Below are positions 14,938 to 24,166 of a stretch of DNA of 60,165 bases, piece by piece. How positions within the stretch are numbered: the first letter of the stretch is position 1; every line of letters starts with the position of its first letter. This DNA is from a virus, in IMG/VR virus record IMGVR_UViG_3300036785_001387, positions 1 through 60,165 of that record, one strand, 5' to 3'. The position numbers and the translations under genes are program-made. Below the pieces are notes generated by a model. The model was given only the letters and a program-made list of their open reading frames with translations. It ran no database searches and was not told the origin of the DNA.

Positions 14938-15609
14938 TTAGTTAAAAGTCGATTTACCGAATGGCGTGTTTGACACACCGTACTGCCCGCCGCTATTACC
15001 GCCACCAAATACTCCGGTTGAGCCGGCGCTTGACACTGGCGCAGCGGCATCCTGCAATCCATAGGTACGCACGGCGGCACCACCCAATGCACCAGCGACC
15101 CCCGCCGTCGCTTGTCGGTTGCTCATTGAGCGCTGCGCATCGGACTGTGCTTTTTGCATGCTGGTATTTGCGATGCTATTGAACCCAGACAAAGCATCGG
15201 CTTTCTGGCCGGCCCCCATCGCAACGACATCCTGCAGGCCACCAACATACTTATCGGCCTGGGTACTCTGCGCGCGGTTAGTCGTGTCGATCTGGCCAGT
15301 AACCTGATCTGAAGTGATGTTGTCGAGCGTCCCCTGGAATTTGCCGCTGCTTGGATCCACGCCGCTGGCTGCCAACTGTGTGGCGGTATCCTGCCGCGCC
15401 TTACCGAACTCGGCCTGGTAGCCAAGGTTGGTGTCATTAGCAATGTCCGCATACTTTTGCTCATTGTTCAGCGCATCGACCTTATCCATGAACAGATTTT
15501 CATAAGGCCGAAGCTCGTTCTGGTAGAGATCCCATTGCTGCGATGCCACCTGCGCCGCTGCCTTTTCGTTCTCTGTTTCTTTAACTTCGTTACTGCCGCC
15601 TTTGCCCAT
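14938..15609 (-). CDS. internal virion protein, 223 residues
   Basis: The N-terminal half is charged and helical (KETENEKAAAQVASQQWDLY). The C-terminal part is Gly/Ser/Ala-rich (GGAAVRTYG, GVFGGGNSGGQYG) and flexible. GAGGA precedes the start. It lies between the gene for a small basic protein and two more Gln/Ala-rich proteins, the usual place for short-tailed phage ejection proteins. No catalytic motif. Function by context. Confidence 0.55.
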   Translation of the reverse strand: MGKGGSNEVKETENEKAAAQVASQQWDLYQNELRPYENLFMDKVDALNNEQKYADIANDTNLGYQAEFGKARQDTATQLAASGVDPSSGKFQGTLDNITSDQVTGQIDTTNRAQSTQADKYVGGLQDVVAMGAGQKADALSGFNSIANTSMQKAQSDAQRSMSNRQATAGVAGALGGAAVRTYGLQDAAAPVSSAGSTGVFGGGNSGGQYGVSNTPFGKSTFN

Positions 15610-15616
15610 AAAATCC

Positions 15617-15985
15617 TCACACCGGGATCCGGAATTTCATTAATCCATCTTCATCAGGTTGGCGCACAAAACCGAGCCGCCTGGCTACTCTGATGAACCC
15701 TTTCCTGTCTGTGTAAAACTCTGCCCACCTGCCACCGATCATTCGTGTCAGGTCTTTAACGCGCGGGGTATACCGCAGCAGCCCATCGGTAGCCGTGCTT
15801 ACGCCTAACCACACGACGACATACGGAACGCCGTCTTTCATCCGCGGACGCAAGACGATCCGGGCATCATCGGCACCAAAGCAAAACGCCTGCTTTTCAC
15901 GGCAGGCGTTCTGGATTTCTGTTATCAGGTTTTTGTCGGTGCTTCGCCTGGCAAGGTCATTCACCTTTTCTTCAAGCGTCATCAT
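15617..15985 (-). CDS. small virion-associated protein, acetyltransferase-like
   Basis: The 122-residue product resembles the compact GNAT-like proteins found next to internal virion genes in short-tailed phages: a central strand-rich block (VPYVVVWLGVST) and a C-terminal RKGFIRVARRLGFVRQ, reminiscent of the acetyl-CoA region, though a clear R/Q-x-x-G-x-G/A loop is missing. It overlaps the preceding gene by 4 bases. Likely role: head-tail or core assembly. The GNAT resemblance is tentative. Confidence 0.45.
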   Translation of the reverse strand: MMTLEEKVNDLARRSTDKNLITEIQNACREKQAFCFGADDARIVLRPRMKDGVPYVVVWLGVSTATDGLLRYTPRVKDLTRMIGGRWAEFYTDRKGFIRVARRLGFVRQPDEDGLMKFRIPV

Positions 15986-17250
15986 TGCGGCCCACTTGTG
16001 GCTATTTGGCGCCCTGATTTATAGACACCAATTACCGGTTTGGCCCTTACTTCAGGGCTCCCGGTACTACCGCCGCCACTGATCACTGGAGTGTAAATAG
16101 TGACACTGCTCCCCCGGTTCTCACCTATCCGGATGATTAACTGTTGCTGCTTATCACGTCCGACCGCTGGGAGCTGTATGCCCTCGAGCAAATAGATTAA
16201 CGACCCGCTTTCCCCGTTATTCCCCGTGTCTTTGTAAGCAATTTGGATATCTTCATGGCCCGGGCTCCGCAGAATAACGGTGAAGTACTGTCTATCAGCG
16301 CTTGCAGCCAAAATCGTGACGTTTGTATCCATGACACGATCGAAATCCTCACCCACAATATTCCAAATCACATGATCTCCAGCCTCACTCGACCATGTGA
16401 AGCCATAGCGCACACCTTGAGTGATGGGGGGCATAGATATCCCACCAGACTGCGCGTTATACACGTCACCCACCAACTTGTTGGCGTAGATAGTTCCTCG
16501 GACATCGCAGTCCTCCAGGATCTGACAGTTCTTGAATGTGGCGCGCTCAGCGTATACGTCGTAGAACCACCCGCCATTAGCCGTCATAAAGTTCATGCTG
16601 GCATTGATGGCCGTCATGTTGCCGTTCTCATCGACCTTGAACCGACCATTCTCAATCCGAGCCGAACGCAACAGCGGAGTGATCATCTCAATACCGGCGA
16701 TGACGCGGTCAGCAATCAGGTTTTGCGCTGCATCCGGATCCGTTTTCGCGAACGTGCCAGCAGTATCATTGAACGGCCCCGGAACTCCGTTGGCATTAAC
16801 GTGACGGATCCAGTAGTAAGCGCCTGGCGTACCGGTGTTCTGCGGATCGCTGAAGACGCCAGCGGACTCAGTGCCCACGATTACCGCATCCGCAAGATTG
16901 TCCTCACTATTGCGATAAACTTCCGTTAGTGAGTGGCCGCCATACTTCGGCATATCCCACACCAGCGCAATAAACGAGAACGCACCATAAGCCGTGAAGC
17001 CCGTTGGCTTAGTCGGGAACTGCGTCGGCTTGTTTGCTCCCGGGCCACCCCAATCCGGCGGCGGCGTCCATCCGGGCATCAAAGACACGCCACCATTACC
17101 CGCTTTCTTGGTCGAGAAACCTAATCGCGCCAAATCACGCACCGTGACCGCACGATCAAGGCCATCGCCGCGCTGTCCGGTCAACGTCTGAATATTCTCT
17201 GCCACTGTCGGCAGATCCGTACCAGAACGAAACTTACCTTTATTACTCAC
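15982..17250 (-). CDS. tail tip protein with lambda gpJ C-terminal-like region
   Basis: Residues about 60-165 look like a fibronectin-type fold (KPTGFTAYGAFSFIALVWD). Residues about 190-275 carry segments typical of the C-terminal part of lambda-type tip proteins: DRVIAGIEMITPLLRSARIE, INASMNFMTANGGWFYD, VYAERATFKNC, VRGTIYANKLVGDVY. A beta-rich terminal domain of about 140 residues follows, and in gpJ this part contacts the receptor. Finding it as a free 422-residue protein among podovirus tail genes suggests a receptor-binding tip acquired from a siphovirus. It overlaps both neighbours by 4 bases. Confidence 0.7.
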   Translation of the reverse strand: MSNKGKFRSGTDLPTVAENIQTLTGQRGDGLDRAVTVRDLARLGFSTKKAGNGGVSLMPGWTPPPDWGGPGANKPTQFPTKPTGFTAYGAFSFIALVWDMPKYGGHSLTEVYRNSEDNLADAVIVGTESAGVFSDPQNTGTPGAYYWIRHVNANGVPGPFNDTAGTFAKTDPDAAQNLIADRVIAGIEMITPLLRSARIENGRFKVDENGNMTAINASMNFMTANGGWFYDVYAERATFKNCQILEDCDVRGTIYANKLVGDVYNAQSGGISMPPITQGVRYGFTWSSEAGDHVIWNIVGEDFDRVMDTNVTILAASADRQYFTVILRSPGHEDIQIAYKDTGNNGESGSLIYLLEGIQLPAVGRDKQQQLIIRIGENRGSSVTIYTPVISGGGSTGSPEVRAKPVIGVYKSGRQIATSGPQ

Positions 17251-18872
17251 GCAGGCATCTCCATCATTGAAGTGGAGAGCGTGATCCGGTCAACCTGACC
17301 CCGCCCCCACGTTTCGATCATCCACTTGCGTCCTGATATTGGAGGCAACTTGAGCATGCTTTCTCGCAGCGAACCCGGTGGCAAAGTGATTACCTGCGCG
17401 CCATCGACAATAATATTGATGCCAACAAAGAAGAGCTGTTCGCTCATTACCCGCAAGCAGGAAAAAGAGGTGTCATAGGGTGCCAGGAAAGGTTTTGATC
17501 GCCAGCGCATGCTAACTGACATATCGCCACCTTGCAGGGTATAGAGCTGGGTACCCTTCACGATGTAAAGCGTGTCGCTCTTCTCATCGTTAAAGCCGGC
17601 ATCGAACGAGGCAGTCATGTGCCGGATATCCATCATTTGGGGATTGAATATAAAGCCTGCAGTGCCATCAGGCGTGTCGTATAGCGCCAGATACTCATTC
17701 TCCACCCGCCAGGCACGAATCGATGTCGGGTTAAACATCTTCCGCCACTGCTTCTGCTCAACAATTTTATCTGTGGCCACCAGCGCATTACCCGAGGCGT
17801 CCACTGTAACTATGCCGTTGGGTGATGCGTAAATTGCAAACCCATCCATCGCCACCATTGAACGGCGTGACACGCATGCCAGTGTGATATTTGGTTCTGT
17901 ACTGCTGATGTTTGATGGCGTGATGCCGCTGAATAGATACGGATCACCTTCGGTGCCAACCACCAGTGAAGTGCCAACCGGCGCGATGGCGACAATCTTG
18001 TTCATGGTGGTCTGCCGGTTAGTCGGCTTCCAGGCATACGGCAGATAAGCCTCAGAGAACATCACCTCATTGCCTTTGAACCCAGCACATATACCGTTTT
18101 TCATGGCACACAAACCGATCATGCCTTCCGGTGGCAACATGTAATCGTAGGTTTCCAGCGTTGCACTCAGTTCTGCACCAGACAGTGAATCATCAAAGGA
18201 TCCAATGGCGATCCCCAGTTCAACCACCAGCAGGAAGTCTGCGGTGCTATCACTGGTTGCAGAACGATAAATGCGACGCCGCGTGATATTGCTGTTCTGG
18301 GTACCTGGCGGCTGGAGTTGCAATGCGACCGTACTATCCGGGTAAACAATGGTGACCTCCGCAGAAGCGGGCCCCGGCGGCCCTTCTTCGCCATAATCGG
18401 TTACATAGGTTTCGACATAGAACCGCGTTTCGTCGTCTGTCGGATCATCCTCACCCGGGTCTGCCGGTGGCGTTACGCCACCAATCACAATCGCATGTTC
18501 TGGTGCTGGAATGCCCAAACGGAAATGCGCCGCCGGATAGTTGCCTTGTCCTTGTGTCGCAATACGGTTACTGGTCACCTTCGGGTATGTACCGTCGGTA
18601 AAGTACACCCGGTCATAATCATCATTGGCGACCGGACTGCGGATCGCGTCAACGATGCCATTCCAGGCAAACCAAACATCGTCGTGATAGTTGAAGATAG
18701 TGCCAGGCGTAATACTGAATTCCTTAGCTTGCTTGGCATCAACGTTATTTGGAGTGATCACGCCGTGGCGAAAGTGGCAGTTATTGGCGATCGTCGCAGA
18801 GGATTGCGGCAACAGGTGCGCGACCATGCGCGGCATCTCGCCGCCCATAGTTGTGATGTCAATATCAGGCAT
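17247..18872 (-). CDS. tail tube/nozzle-like structural protein, 541 residues
   Basis: A beta-rich protein beginning MPDIDITTMGGEMPRMVAHL, with repeated short strand motifs suggestive of a propeller-like fold (VWFAWNG, VYFTDGTYP, FAIYASPNGIVTVD, DTLYIVKGTQLYTL). No transmembrane or enzymatic motif. It stands between a terminator-interrupted junction and the tip protein, so a central tail (nozzle) role is likely. Family name not certain. The ribosome site is weak. Confidence 0.55.
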   Translation of the reverse strand: MPDIDITTMGGEMPRMVAHLLPQSSATIANNCHFRHGVITPNNVDAKQAKEFSITPGTIFNYHDDVWFAWNGIVDAIRSPVANDDYDRVYFTDGTYPKVTSNRIATQGQGNYPAAHFRLGIPAPEHAIVIGGVTPPADPGEDDPTDDETRFYVETYVTDYGEEGPPGPASAEVTIVYPDSTVALQLQPPGTQNSNITRRRIYRSATSDSTADFLLVVELGIAIGSFDDSLSGAELSATLETYDYMLPPEGMIGLCAMKNGICAGFKGNEVMFSEAYLPYAWKPTNRQTTMNKIVAIAPVGTSLVVGTEGDPYLFSGITPSNISSTEPNITLACVSRRSMVAMDGFAIYASPNGIVTVDASGNALVATDKIVEQKQWRKMFNPTSIRAWRVENEYLALYDTPDGTAGFIFNPQMMDIRHMTASFDAGFNDEKSDTLYIVKGTQLYTLQGGDMSVSMRWRSKPFLAPYDTSFSCLRVMSEQLFFVGINIIVDGAQVITLPPGSLRESMLKLPPISGRKWMIETWGRGQVDRITLSTSMMEMPA

Positions 18873-18895
18873 ATGGGGTCACAGATTGAAGGAAT

Positions 18896-18930
18896 AAAAA
18901 AACCGACCCTGCTGTTAAGCATAGGTCGGC
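18896..18930 (-). terminator. intrinsic terminator within the tail operon
   Basis: On the minus strand CCGACC and GGTCGG pair around a loop containing TGCTTAAC, followed by a run of T. It lies about 24 bases upstream of the 541-residue tail gene. Confidence 0.8.
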
Positions 18931-18953
18931 ATCTTTGGGGAATTTAGCGCATT
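18928..18953 (-). repeat. terminator-associated repeat, copy 2 of 4
   Basis: GGCATCTTTGGGGAATTTAG followed by CGCATT on the plus strand; nearly identical to 34582-34607. The neighbouring loop sequence (TTAAGCATA) is also shared with that copy. Confidence 0.85.
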
Positions 18954-18970
18954 TCACTGCTCGATACAAA

Positions 18971-19870
18971 TCACATACCCAAACGCGAGGCCTGAACAGC
19001 ATCCGCCTCTTCTGCAGTGTGCAGGAAGATAATGTCCTTCATTGTGCCAAAGCATGCCCCCACGGTTCCACCCGCCATCGCGGCACCGACAATAATCGGC
19101 GCAGTAAAACTGACAAGGTCGGCTAATTTGCCAGTGACGGCTTGCCCCTCCTTCTCCAACCTACCGCGGGTATATCCAGATATGACACCTTGATCGACAC
19201 GGAACAGACCGGCAGAGGGAACATAATCAGCATAAGTGGTGGTCGCCGCGTTCACTGCTCCACCAGCAGCTGAGCCAGTCCATGCGCTGTCGCGCGAACC
19301 ATAACGCCATGACTCGGTAGTCGCTTGTCCGTTGGTAATCATTGTACGCAGATAGGCCAAGGGTAAATTTGATAAGCTAATACCCACCGTCAGGCCAAGG
19401 TTATCCGCGTTATATGAATCGCTGAGACGTCCAGCAATCATGTATGTGCGGCCCTTCTGGATCCGTAAGTTCTCCCGACTCTTCAGGTACCAACCACCAC
19501 CTGACGTAACGCGAACCGAGACGGATTGTGTCGCAGCATCATATTTAATCGTATCGCCAACGCCTTGCTGTACGGCAATTAAGTCGGCAGCCTGACTAAT
19601 TAAGCTGTAAACAGTTTGCACATCCCCGTTGGCATCAACCTTCAGGCCGTAAGCAGGCACGGAACATGTCACCGCATGCTCGTACATACCACTACCCATC
19701 AAGAAATCGAAACGCCCAAGGCAGCCGGCTTCATCAGGAATGTAACCGCCATCGGCAATTACACGCGCTTTATAAGCGTTAAACAGAACCTTCGGTTCCA
19801 GTATTGAATTAGTCATGTCCAATGCGGGACGAAACCCGTTATAAGCTTTTCCGGTATTGTTAGCTAACAT
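18971..19870 (-). CDS. phage structural protein, 299 residues, unknown
   Basis: ATG 19870 overlaps the tail-spike stop (ATGA); the TTG three bases earlier is less likely. The protein begins MLANNTGKAYNGFRPALDM, has a region with several short strands (about 100-180, GGGWYLKSRENLRIQKGRTYM) resembling a jelly-roll or carbohydrate-binding module, and ends with a small-residue-rich segment (APIIVGAAMAGGTVGAC). It probably belongs with the spike as a cofactor, chaperone or cap. It is followed by the copy-2 repeat and a terminator. No family recognised. Confidence 0.5.
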   Translation of the reverse strand: MLANNTGKAYNGFRPALDMTNSILEPKVLFNAYKARVIADGGYIPDEAGCLGRFDFLMGSGMYEHAVTCSVPAYGLKVDANGDVQTVYSLISQAADLIAVQQGVGDTIKYDAATQSVSVRVTSGGGWYLKSRENLRIQKGRTYMIAGRLSDSYNADNLGLTVGISLSNLPLAYLRTMITNGQATTESWRYGSRDSAWTGSAAGGAVNAATTTYADYVPSAGLFRVDQGVISGYTRGRLEKEGQAVTGKLADLVSFTAPIIVGAAMAGGTVGACFGTMKDIIFLHTAEEADAVQASRLGM

Positions 19871-22407
19871 CAAAAGGCTCCTGTAAGCGGCAGGCGTTCA
19901 AGAGAGGCCCAGTTATAAATAGGGTAAACGACATTTTTAATTGTCTCGGTAATCGGGGATGAATCGCGAACACAAACCAATGGATAAACGCTTCCATTTG
20001 CATGGGGTGTCGTGTTGGTAAAGCCAATCAGCAAATAGTCATCCGCCGCCGGCACCTTATCGAAGGTGATCCGGAGTTTGTTTTGCGCGACAACCTCAAC
20101 AGCAAGCACTTCCGCCGATTTTTTCTCGAGGGAGTATCCTCTCCCAGGGCAATCGATAATGCTGGTTGTATCAATCACAACAGGCGGATATGGCAAGTCA
20201 TAGACTAAATCCAGAATTTCCCCATCGAGCGAAATTGACCGCACACGCGTATCAGTCCACGTTCCCTTTTTGACCGGATCGTACAACTGCCAGTAGGTTG
20301 CCTGGGCGGCATAAACGCCTTGCAAGACTTTACCGACAGCATTTAAATGGCTCAGTGACCCATCACTGTGCTTCCAGTTAAGTGGGTATTTTGGGCCGTA
20401 CATAATTGCCGTTGCGGGGTTCTGGCGAACGTAAGTCAGTTGATCGGTCGCGGCAACAGAATAGGGTTGCACAATGACCGGGCTACCAATGGGATTACCC
20501 TGCTCATCAACAGGCTGTGATTTGCTGTTAATTCGGCTGCCGACCTGACCGATCACAACGGTAAAGTTTTCCGCCTGAGCAGTGATGCCTTTAAAGTCAA
20601 TTTGCAGGCCAGCAAAGTAATGGTTCATCTTTTCGAGATAATCACCCGGGTTGGGATTATCACCATTGTCGTTATCAGTTTCGCCATGCTCTAAAGTCAG
20701 AAATTTGAATACGTAGGGCTTGCCCACGCCATCGGCTACCGCTTTCGCAAATCGTACAAAATCAATTCCGTTTTGATAGGGAATGGTGCCCTTACTAATT
20801 TGGGCAAATGAACGGCCTCCGGCTGCAAACGGAGCGTGAATGAACACCTGATTACCTGGATTGGCATCGAGCAGTTTGTTATACATCGGCAGAACGTTGC
20901 CCTGACGATAAGCCGGGTACCACATATCATTGAGATTGGTGAGATCTGTTTCAGTAACAGGATTCAATCCACCGCCCTCGGGGCGACCATTTGCTCCGGC
21001 AAGGATCCGCCCTCGATACAATGGGTTTCGATTCACGATGTTTGCACCATTGCCATCAAAAGGGGTATTTAACGATTGGCCGGCAGAACCCCCGCCATGA
21101 ATCTCTGATGCATCGATAGGCATTTCACGGACTGAAGGGACATACATCACACCATCCCCCGCGACCGCTTCGCCACCAGGCTTGTAGCTCAACACCATCG
21201 CTTTCTCTGTCAGCTTTTGAGCCGTGCGCACCGGGCGCTCTGACCAGACAGCCTTATCCCCCCACCACGCCGCAGGTACACCATTTAAGGGCGCCACCTT
21301 TGCTAACGATTCGCCAAGGTTATCTTGCAGTGCGCCTTTCACCCCGGGGATATGCACTCCACCGTCATCATCAATCGCAAAGATCGCCGTCTTCATGTCT
21401 GATGTGAAAATGACAAACTGGAAACCTACGACTCGGCGCGAGAATGTGGTTGAGCAAATAGCATCCAGCCGATCCTGCAAGATGTCATCCATGCCCACCA
21501 ACCGGATATCACCGTTGTCATTTATAGTCAGCAACCCATCACGGCCATTCTTGGCAACGATGGCATACTGCAGACCTTGATAACGGTTCGCCAGTGATTT
21601 GGGGATGATGTATTCCAAATACTCCTGCACAGCTGCCGGTAATCCAGCAAGCCACAGGCCAAAATCATTATCCAACGCTATTGCTGTTTCTGATGGGCCA
21701 CCTGCCCCCTCAACAGACCAATGGTATTGGCTCGACGTGTACTGGCGCATGTATGACATAAGGCGTTGCATTTGGATCATCGCCAGTTTCATATCAAACT
21801 GTGATTGCTCTAACGTCTGGATCGCTGCCCCATTTGGCACCCATTGCCCGGTGGGGATCGCTACCCCGCCTTGATTCTGGTATTCCAACGACCAATAACT
21901 GTTATCCCCCACGCGAATTGAGAAAAGCTCACCGTTGGCAATAAATCCCGTAGCGATTGCGTTGTTGGCCAGTTCGTCCGACGCAAACTCTTTGACTGTT
22001 TGTTTCAGTTCCACTGCAGACTGACCAGCTGCATCAGCGTTTGCTTTCGACCTGGCCTCAGAGTCATTTACTTCTTTTTGGATCTGCTGGAAATAGGGAA
22101 CATATTCTGGCGAGATCTCCGCCTCCATGATGTTCTGCTTCAACAGTTGGTTGAGCGAACTGGGTACTGTGGTGTTGGTAATAGTGATAGCGCCGTAGTA
22201 AAAATTAGCGCCGTCTTTTGAAACGCTAATAGCGTAATTACCTGGCTCAAGCAGGAAAGAATACGCTGCGCTATCGTCCGTTGGCTGGCGTGTCGAGAAG
22301 CCACTCAGAACCACAAAACTTGTTGATACCGACGTGAGCACAATGTCGGCTTTCGGGATCGGCTTACCTGCCGGGTCAACTAATGTGCCGGATACCAGTA
22401 GGCTCAT
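19870..22407 (-). CDS. tail spike/fibre with SGNH-esterase-like domain, 845 residues
   Basis: Residues 1-130 match the tail-fibre N-terminal domain of lambda Stf type (SGTLVDPAGKPIPKADIVL), which anchors the fibre. A helical stem follows (about 95-145). From about 480 to 700 it has hydrolase features: Ser533 in AAGGRSFAQI, HGETD at 574-578, and a C-terminal SDGSLSHLNAVG with Asp682 and His687, consistent with an SGNH-type carbohydrate esterase such as an O-antigen deacetylase. A beta-rich domain closes the protein. Likely role: receptor recognition and modification of surface polysaccharide. The catalytic assignment is by motif. Confidence 0.65.
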   Translation of the reverse strand: MSLLVSGTLVDPAGKPIPKADIVLTSVSTSFVVLSGFSTRQPTDDSAAYSFLLEPGNYAISVSKDGANFYYGAITITNTTVPSSLNQLLKQNIMEAEISPEYVPYFQQIQKEVNDSEARSKANADAAGQSAVELKQTVKEFASDELANNAIATGFIANGELFSIRVGDNSYWSLEYQNQGGVAIPTGQWVPNGAAIQTLEQSQFDMKLAMIQMQRLMSYMRQYTSSQYHWSVEGAGGPSETAIALDNDFGLWLAGLPAAVQEYLEYIIPKSLANRYQGLQYAIVAKNGRDGLLTINDNGDIRLVGMDDILQDRLDAICSTTFSRRVVGFQFVIFTSDMKTAIFAIDDDGGVHIPGVKGALQDNLGESLAKVAPLNGVPAAWWGDKAVWSERPVRTAQKLTEKAMVLSYKPGGEAVAGDGVMYVPSVREMPIDASEIHGGGSAGQSLNTPFDGNGANIVNRNPLYRGRILAGANGRPEGGGLNPVTETDLTNLNDMWYPAYRQGNVLPMYNKLLDANPGNQVFIHAPFAAGGRSFAQISKGTIPYQNGIDFVRFAKAVADGVGKPYVFKFLTLEHGETDNDNGDNPNPGDYLEKMNHYFAGLQIDFKGITAQAENFTVVIGQVGSRINSKSQPVDEQGNPIGSPVIVQPYSVAATDQLTYVRQNPATAIMYGPKYPLNWKHSDGSLSHLNAVGKVLQGVYAAQATYWQLYDPVKKGTWTDTRVRSISLDGEILDLVYDLPYPPVVIDTTSIIDCPGRGYSLEKKSAEVLAVEVVAQNKLRITFDKVPAADDYLLIGFTNTTPHANGSVYPLVCVRDSSPITETIKNVVYPIYNWASLERLPLTGAF

Positions 22408-23057
22408 ACCTGAGTGCTCCCGTTATATTGCTCGCGTTTTTTGTTGCCTGCAGCCATTTCAGCCTGTGTTTTAACCCCAAGCTGATCGTTAAATGCCTGG
22501 TAATGCTGTAGGGCTAACTGCGAATTGGCACCGTTTTGTGAGTCCTTGCTGTAACAGCGGTACAACATCCATTCGATAAGCGGATTGGTATAAAGCTCGT
22601 CCAAAGTCACAAGAGCTTCATCAAGAGCCGCCAGCGTGACCGCCTCCGGGATCCGAGAAACCACGGCATCCAACTGCACTCCTGCCGCAGCGCCGGGGAA
22701 TACATAGTAGGTTCTGGGCGTTTGCTCGTCGTAGCAGTACCCCTCTATTGTTCCCGTGCTGAAATGCCAATCAGGGAATTGCGTATCCAGAGCCTCGCGA
22801 GGTACCGGGCGGATCACACGGCCCCCCGCCACCCGGGTGATGTCTAATAGTCGATTAGCTCCCACAGGCAATTGCTGCTTCGTGCCTTCTACACACGTCA
22901 GAAGCTCGGATCTTTCTCCCGCATCCGGACGAACAATAATCACGGCGCGGATCGCGTCGTTGTAATAATCAAGGAGCTCCGCCTTGGGCCAGCGCAACCA
23001 TGCGACATCCACGAGCTGCGTGTTAACGCGCCCGATAATCTCGGCAACCTTTTGCAT
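22404..23057 (-). CDS. head-tail adaptor (DUF6682-like), 217 residues
   Basis: Begins MQKVAEIIGRVNTQLVDVAWLRWPKAELLDYYNDAI, the helical opening typical of phage adaptor proteins that bind the portal ring. A mixed alpha/beta middle and a helical end (LYTNPLIEWMLYRCYSKDS...) follow. It overlaps both neighbours by 1-4 bases. Expected role: connector completion below the portal in the short-tailed virion. Confidence 0.65.
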   Translation of the reverse strand: MQKVAEIIGRVNTQLVDVAWLRWPKAELLDYYNDAIRAVIIVRPDAGERSELLTCVEGTKQQLPVGANRLLDITRVAGGRVIRPVPREALDTQFPDWHFSTGTIEGYCYDEQTPRTYYVFPGAAAGVQLDAVVSRIPEAVTLAALDEALVTLDELYTNPLIEWMLYRCYSKDSQNGANSQLALQHYQAFNDQLGVKTQAEMAAGNKKREQYNGSTQV

Positions 23058-23653
23058 TAGTAGAACTCGTGCTTACGAATGGGGTTATAAAAAGAGGTGA
23101 TCGGTGAATTTTCCAGAGCGTCGCGGAACGCGCGGCGATAGCCCTCGATAAACTGGGCATTAAAGTATCCCGCCCGATTCGGATCCGACCACGGCTTGCC
23201 AGGCATCATGTACAGGTCATTCAGTGCGCCTGCGGCAATAACATCCAGGTAGTCGTCTGCGAGGACATCAGGCACCTCAGTGACACTACGGCGAGGTTCA
23301 ATAGCGAACAGCACGGCTACCTTTGCGAATGGACGAACAAAGGCAATGTGGTTTGCAGAAATCACGTTAAAGTCGATTCCCGCCACAAGGACGGTACCAG
23401 GTACATCAGCCCGGCTTAGCTGTTCTGTCAGGTCGATAACTCTTAATCGCTTAACGCATTTCGCCAGTGAGCTATCGGTGAGCGCATACGTCGTTCCCGT
23501 CGTTGCGTCGGCCAATATCAGCTCTTCGCGACAAAACAGAGACTCACGGCAAAACGCGATTGCCGACTCAAGCACCGACTGCCGCATCATGATTTCCAGC
23601 GGCCCGTTAATGTGACGCCGGATCGCAGGCAGAAATACGTCAAGCGATGCCAT
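23057..23653 (-). CDS. neck/connector protein, 198 residues
   Basis: Begins MASLDVFLPAIRRHINGPLEIMMRQSVLESAIAFC, a helical opening as in adaptor proteins, followed by short strands around a central AGIDFNVISANHIAFVRPF and a C-terminal helix (GYFNAQFIEGYRRAFRDALE). Start and stop overlap its neighbours. Order (capsid, two small proteins, this, adaptor, spike) points to the head-to-tail joint. No enzymatic motif. Confidence 0.55.
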   Translation of the reverse strand: MASLDVFLPAIRRHINGPLEIMMRQSVLESAIAFCRESLFCREELILADATTGTTYALTDSSLAKCVKRLRVIDLTEQLSRADVPGTVLVAGIDFNVISANHIAFVRPFAKVAVLFAIEPRRSVTEVPDVLADDYLDVIAAGALNDLYMMPGKPWSDPNRAGYFNAQFIEGYRRAFRDALENSPITSFYNPIRKHEFY

Positions 23654-24102
23654 TACTCGCTATCTCCGCCAGCCTTCTTAGCGTTAATTGCATCACGAAC
23701 ACGAATTCGGAAATCGCCAACTTTCTCTTGCGGATCCTGTTTCAGCTCCAGCTCTTCGGCTTCAATCAGCGTTGCCAACTGCACGGCGGTGAGCTTGGCG
23801 AGATCAACCTCATCATTGCCAATTTTCACGACGAAACTGTTTTCTGCTGCCAATGCGGCTAAACGCGCTTGCTCCAAACGATCAGCTTCTGCCTGATTTT
23901 CTGCGGCGTTGGCCTTCGCTTGAATCACGCTATCGAGGAAATCCGCTTTTACGAATACTGTCGGGTAATCAAGCAACCGATGTGCAATAGCTGACTCGAC
24001 ATCAACAGGGGTAAAACGAGGGAACACCAACCGGCTGCCGGTGATCGTGTCGCGCTTTTTGTCTTTTGGGCCGATATAGGCAACTGCGATAGTTTGGGTC
24101 AT
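23653..24102 (-). CDS. small head/neck protein, 149 residues, unknown
   Basis: The N-terminal half has strand-forming segments (IAVAYIGPKDKKRDTITGSR). From about residue 50 an alanine- and glutamate-rich helix follows (QAKANAAENQAEADRLEQAR) that may form a coiled coil. The second half is acidic. It lies between a beta-rich capsid-associated protein and the connector proteins and probably helps join head and tail. Family not identified. Confidence 0.5.
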   Translation of the reverse strand: MTQTIAVAYIGPKDKKRDTITGSRLVFPRFTPVDVESAIAHRLLDYPTVFVKADFLDSVIQAKANAAENQAEADRLEQARLAALAAENSFVVKIGNDEVDLAKLTAVQLATLIEAEELELKQDPQEKVGDFRIRVRDAINAKKAGGDSE

Positions 24103-24115
24103 TGGAACGCTCCAA

Positions 24116-24142
24116 TAAAAAAGGCCCGCACTTGGCGAGCCT
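24116..24142 (-). terminator. intrinsic terminator
   Basis: On the minus strand AGGCTCGCC and GCGGGCCT form an imperfect stem followed by six T. It lies between the 127-residue gene and the 149-residue gene. Confidence 0.7.
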
Positions 24143-24166
24143 CTTGGGGTTACGGGGATTAGCGGA

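Noticed and set aside
16243-16929. 228-codon plus-strand frame opposite the gpJ-like gene
   Set aside because: Antisense to a well-supported minus-strand gene; no ribosome site.
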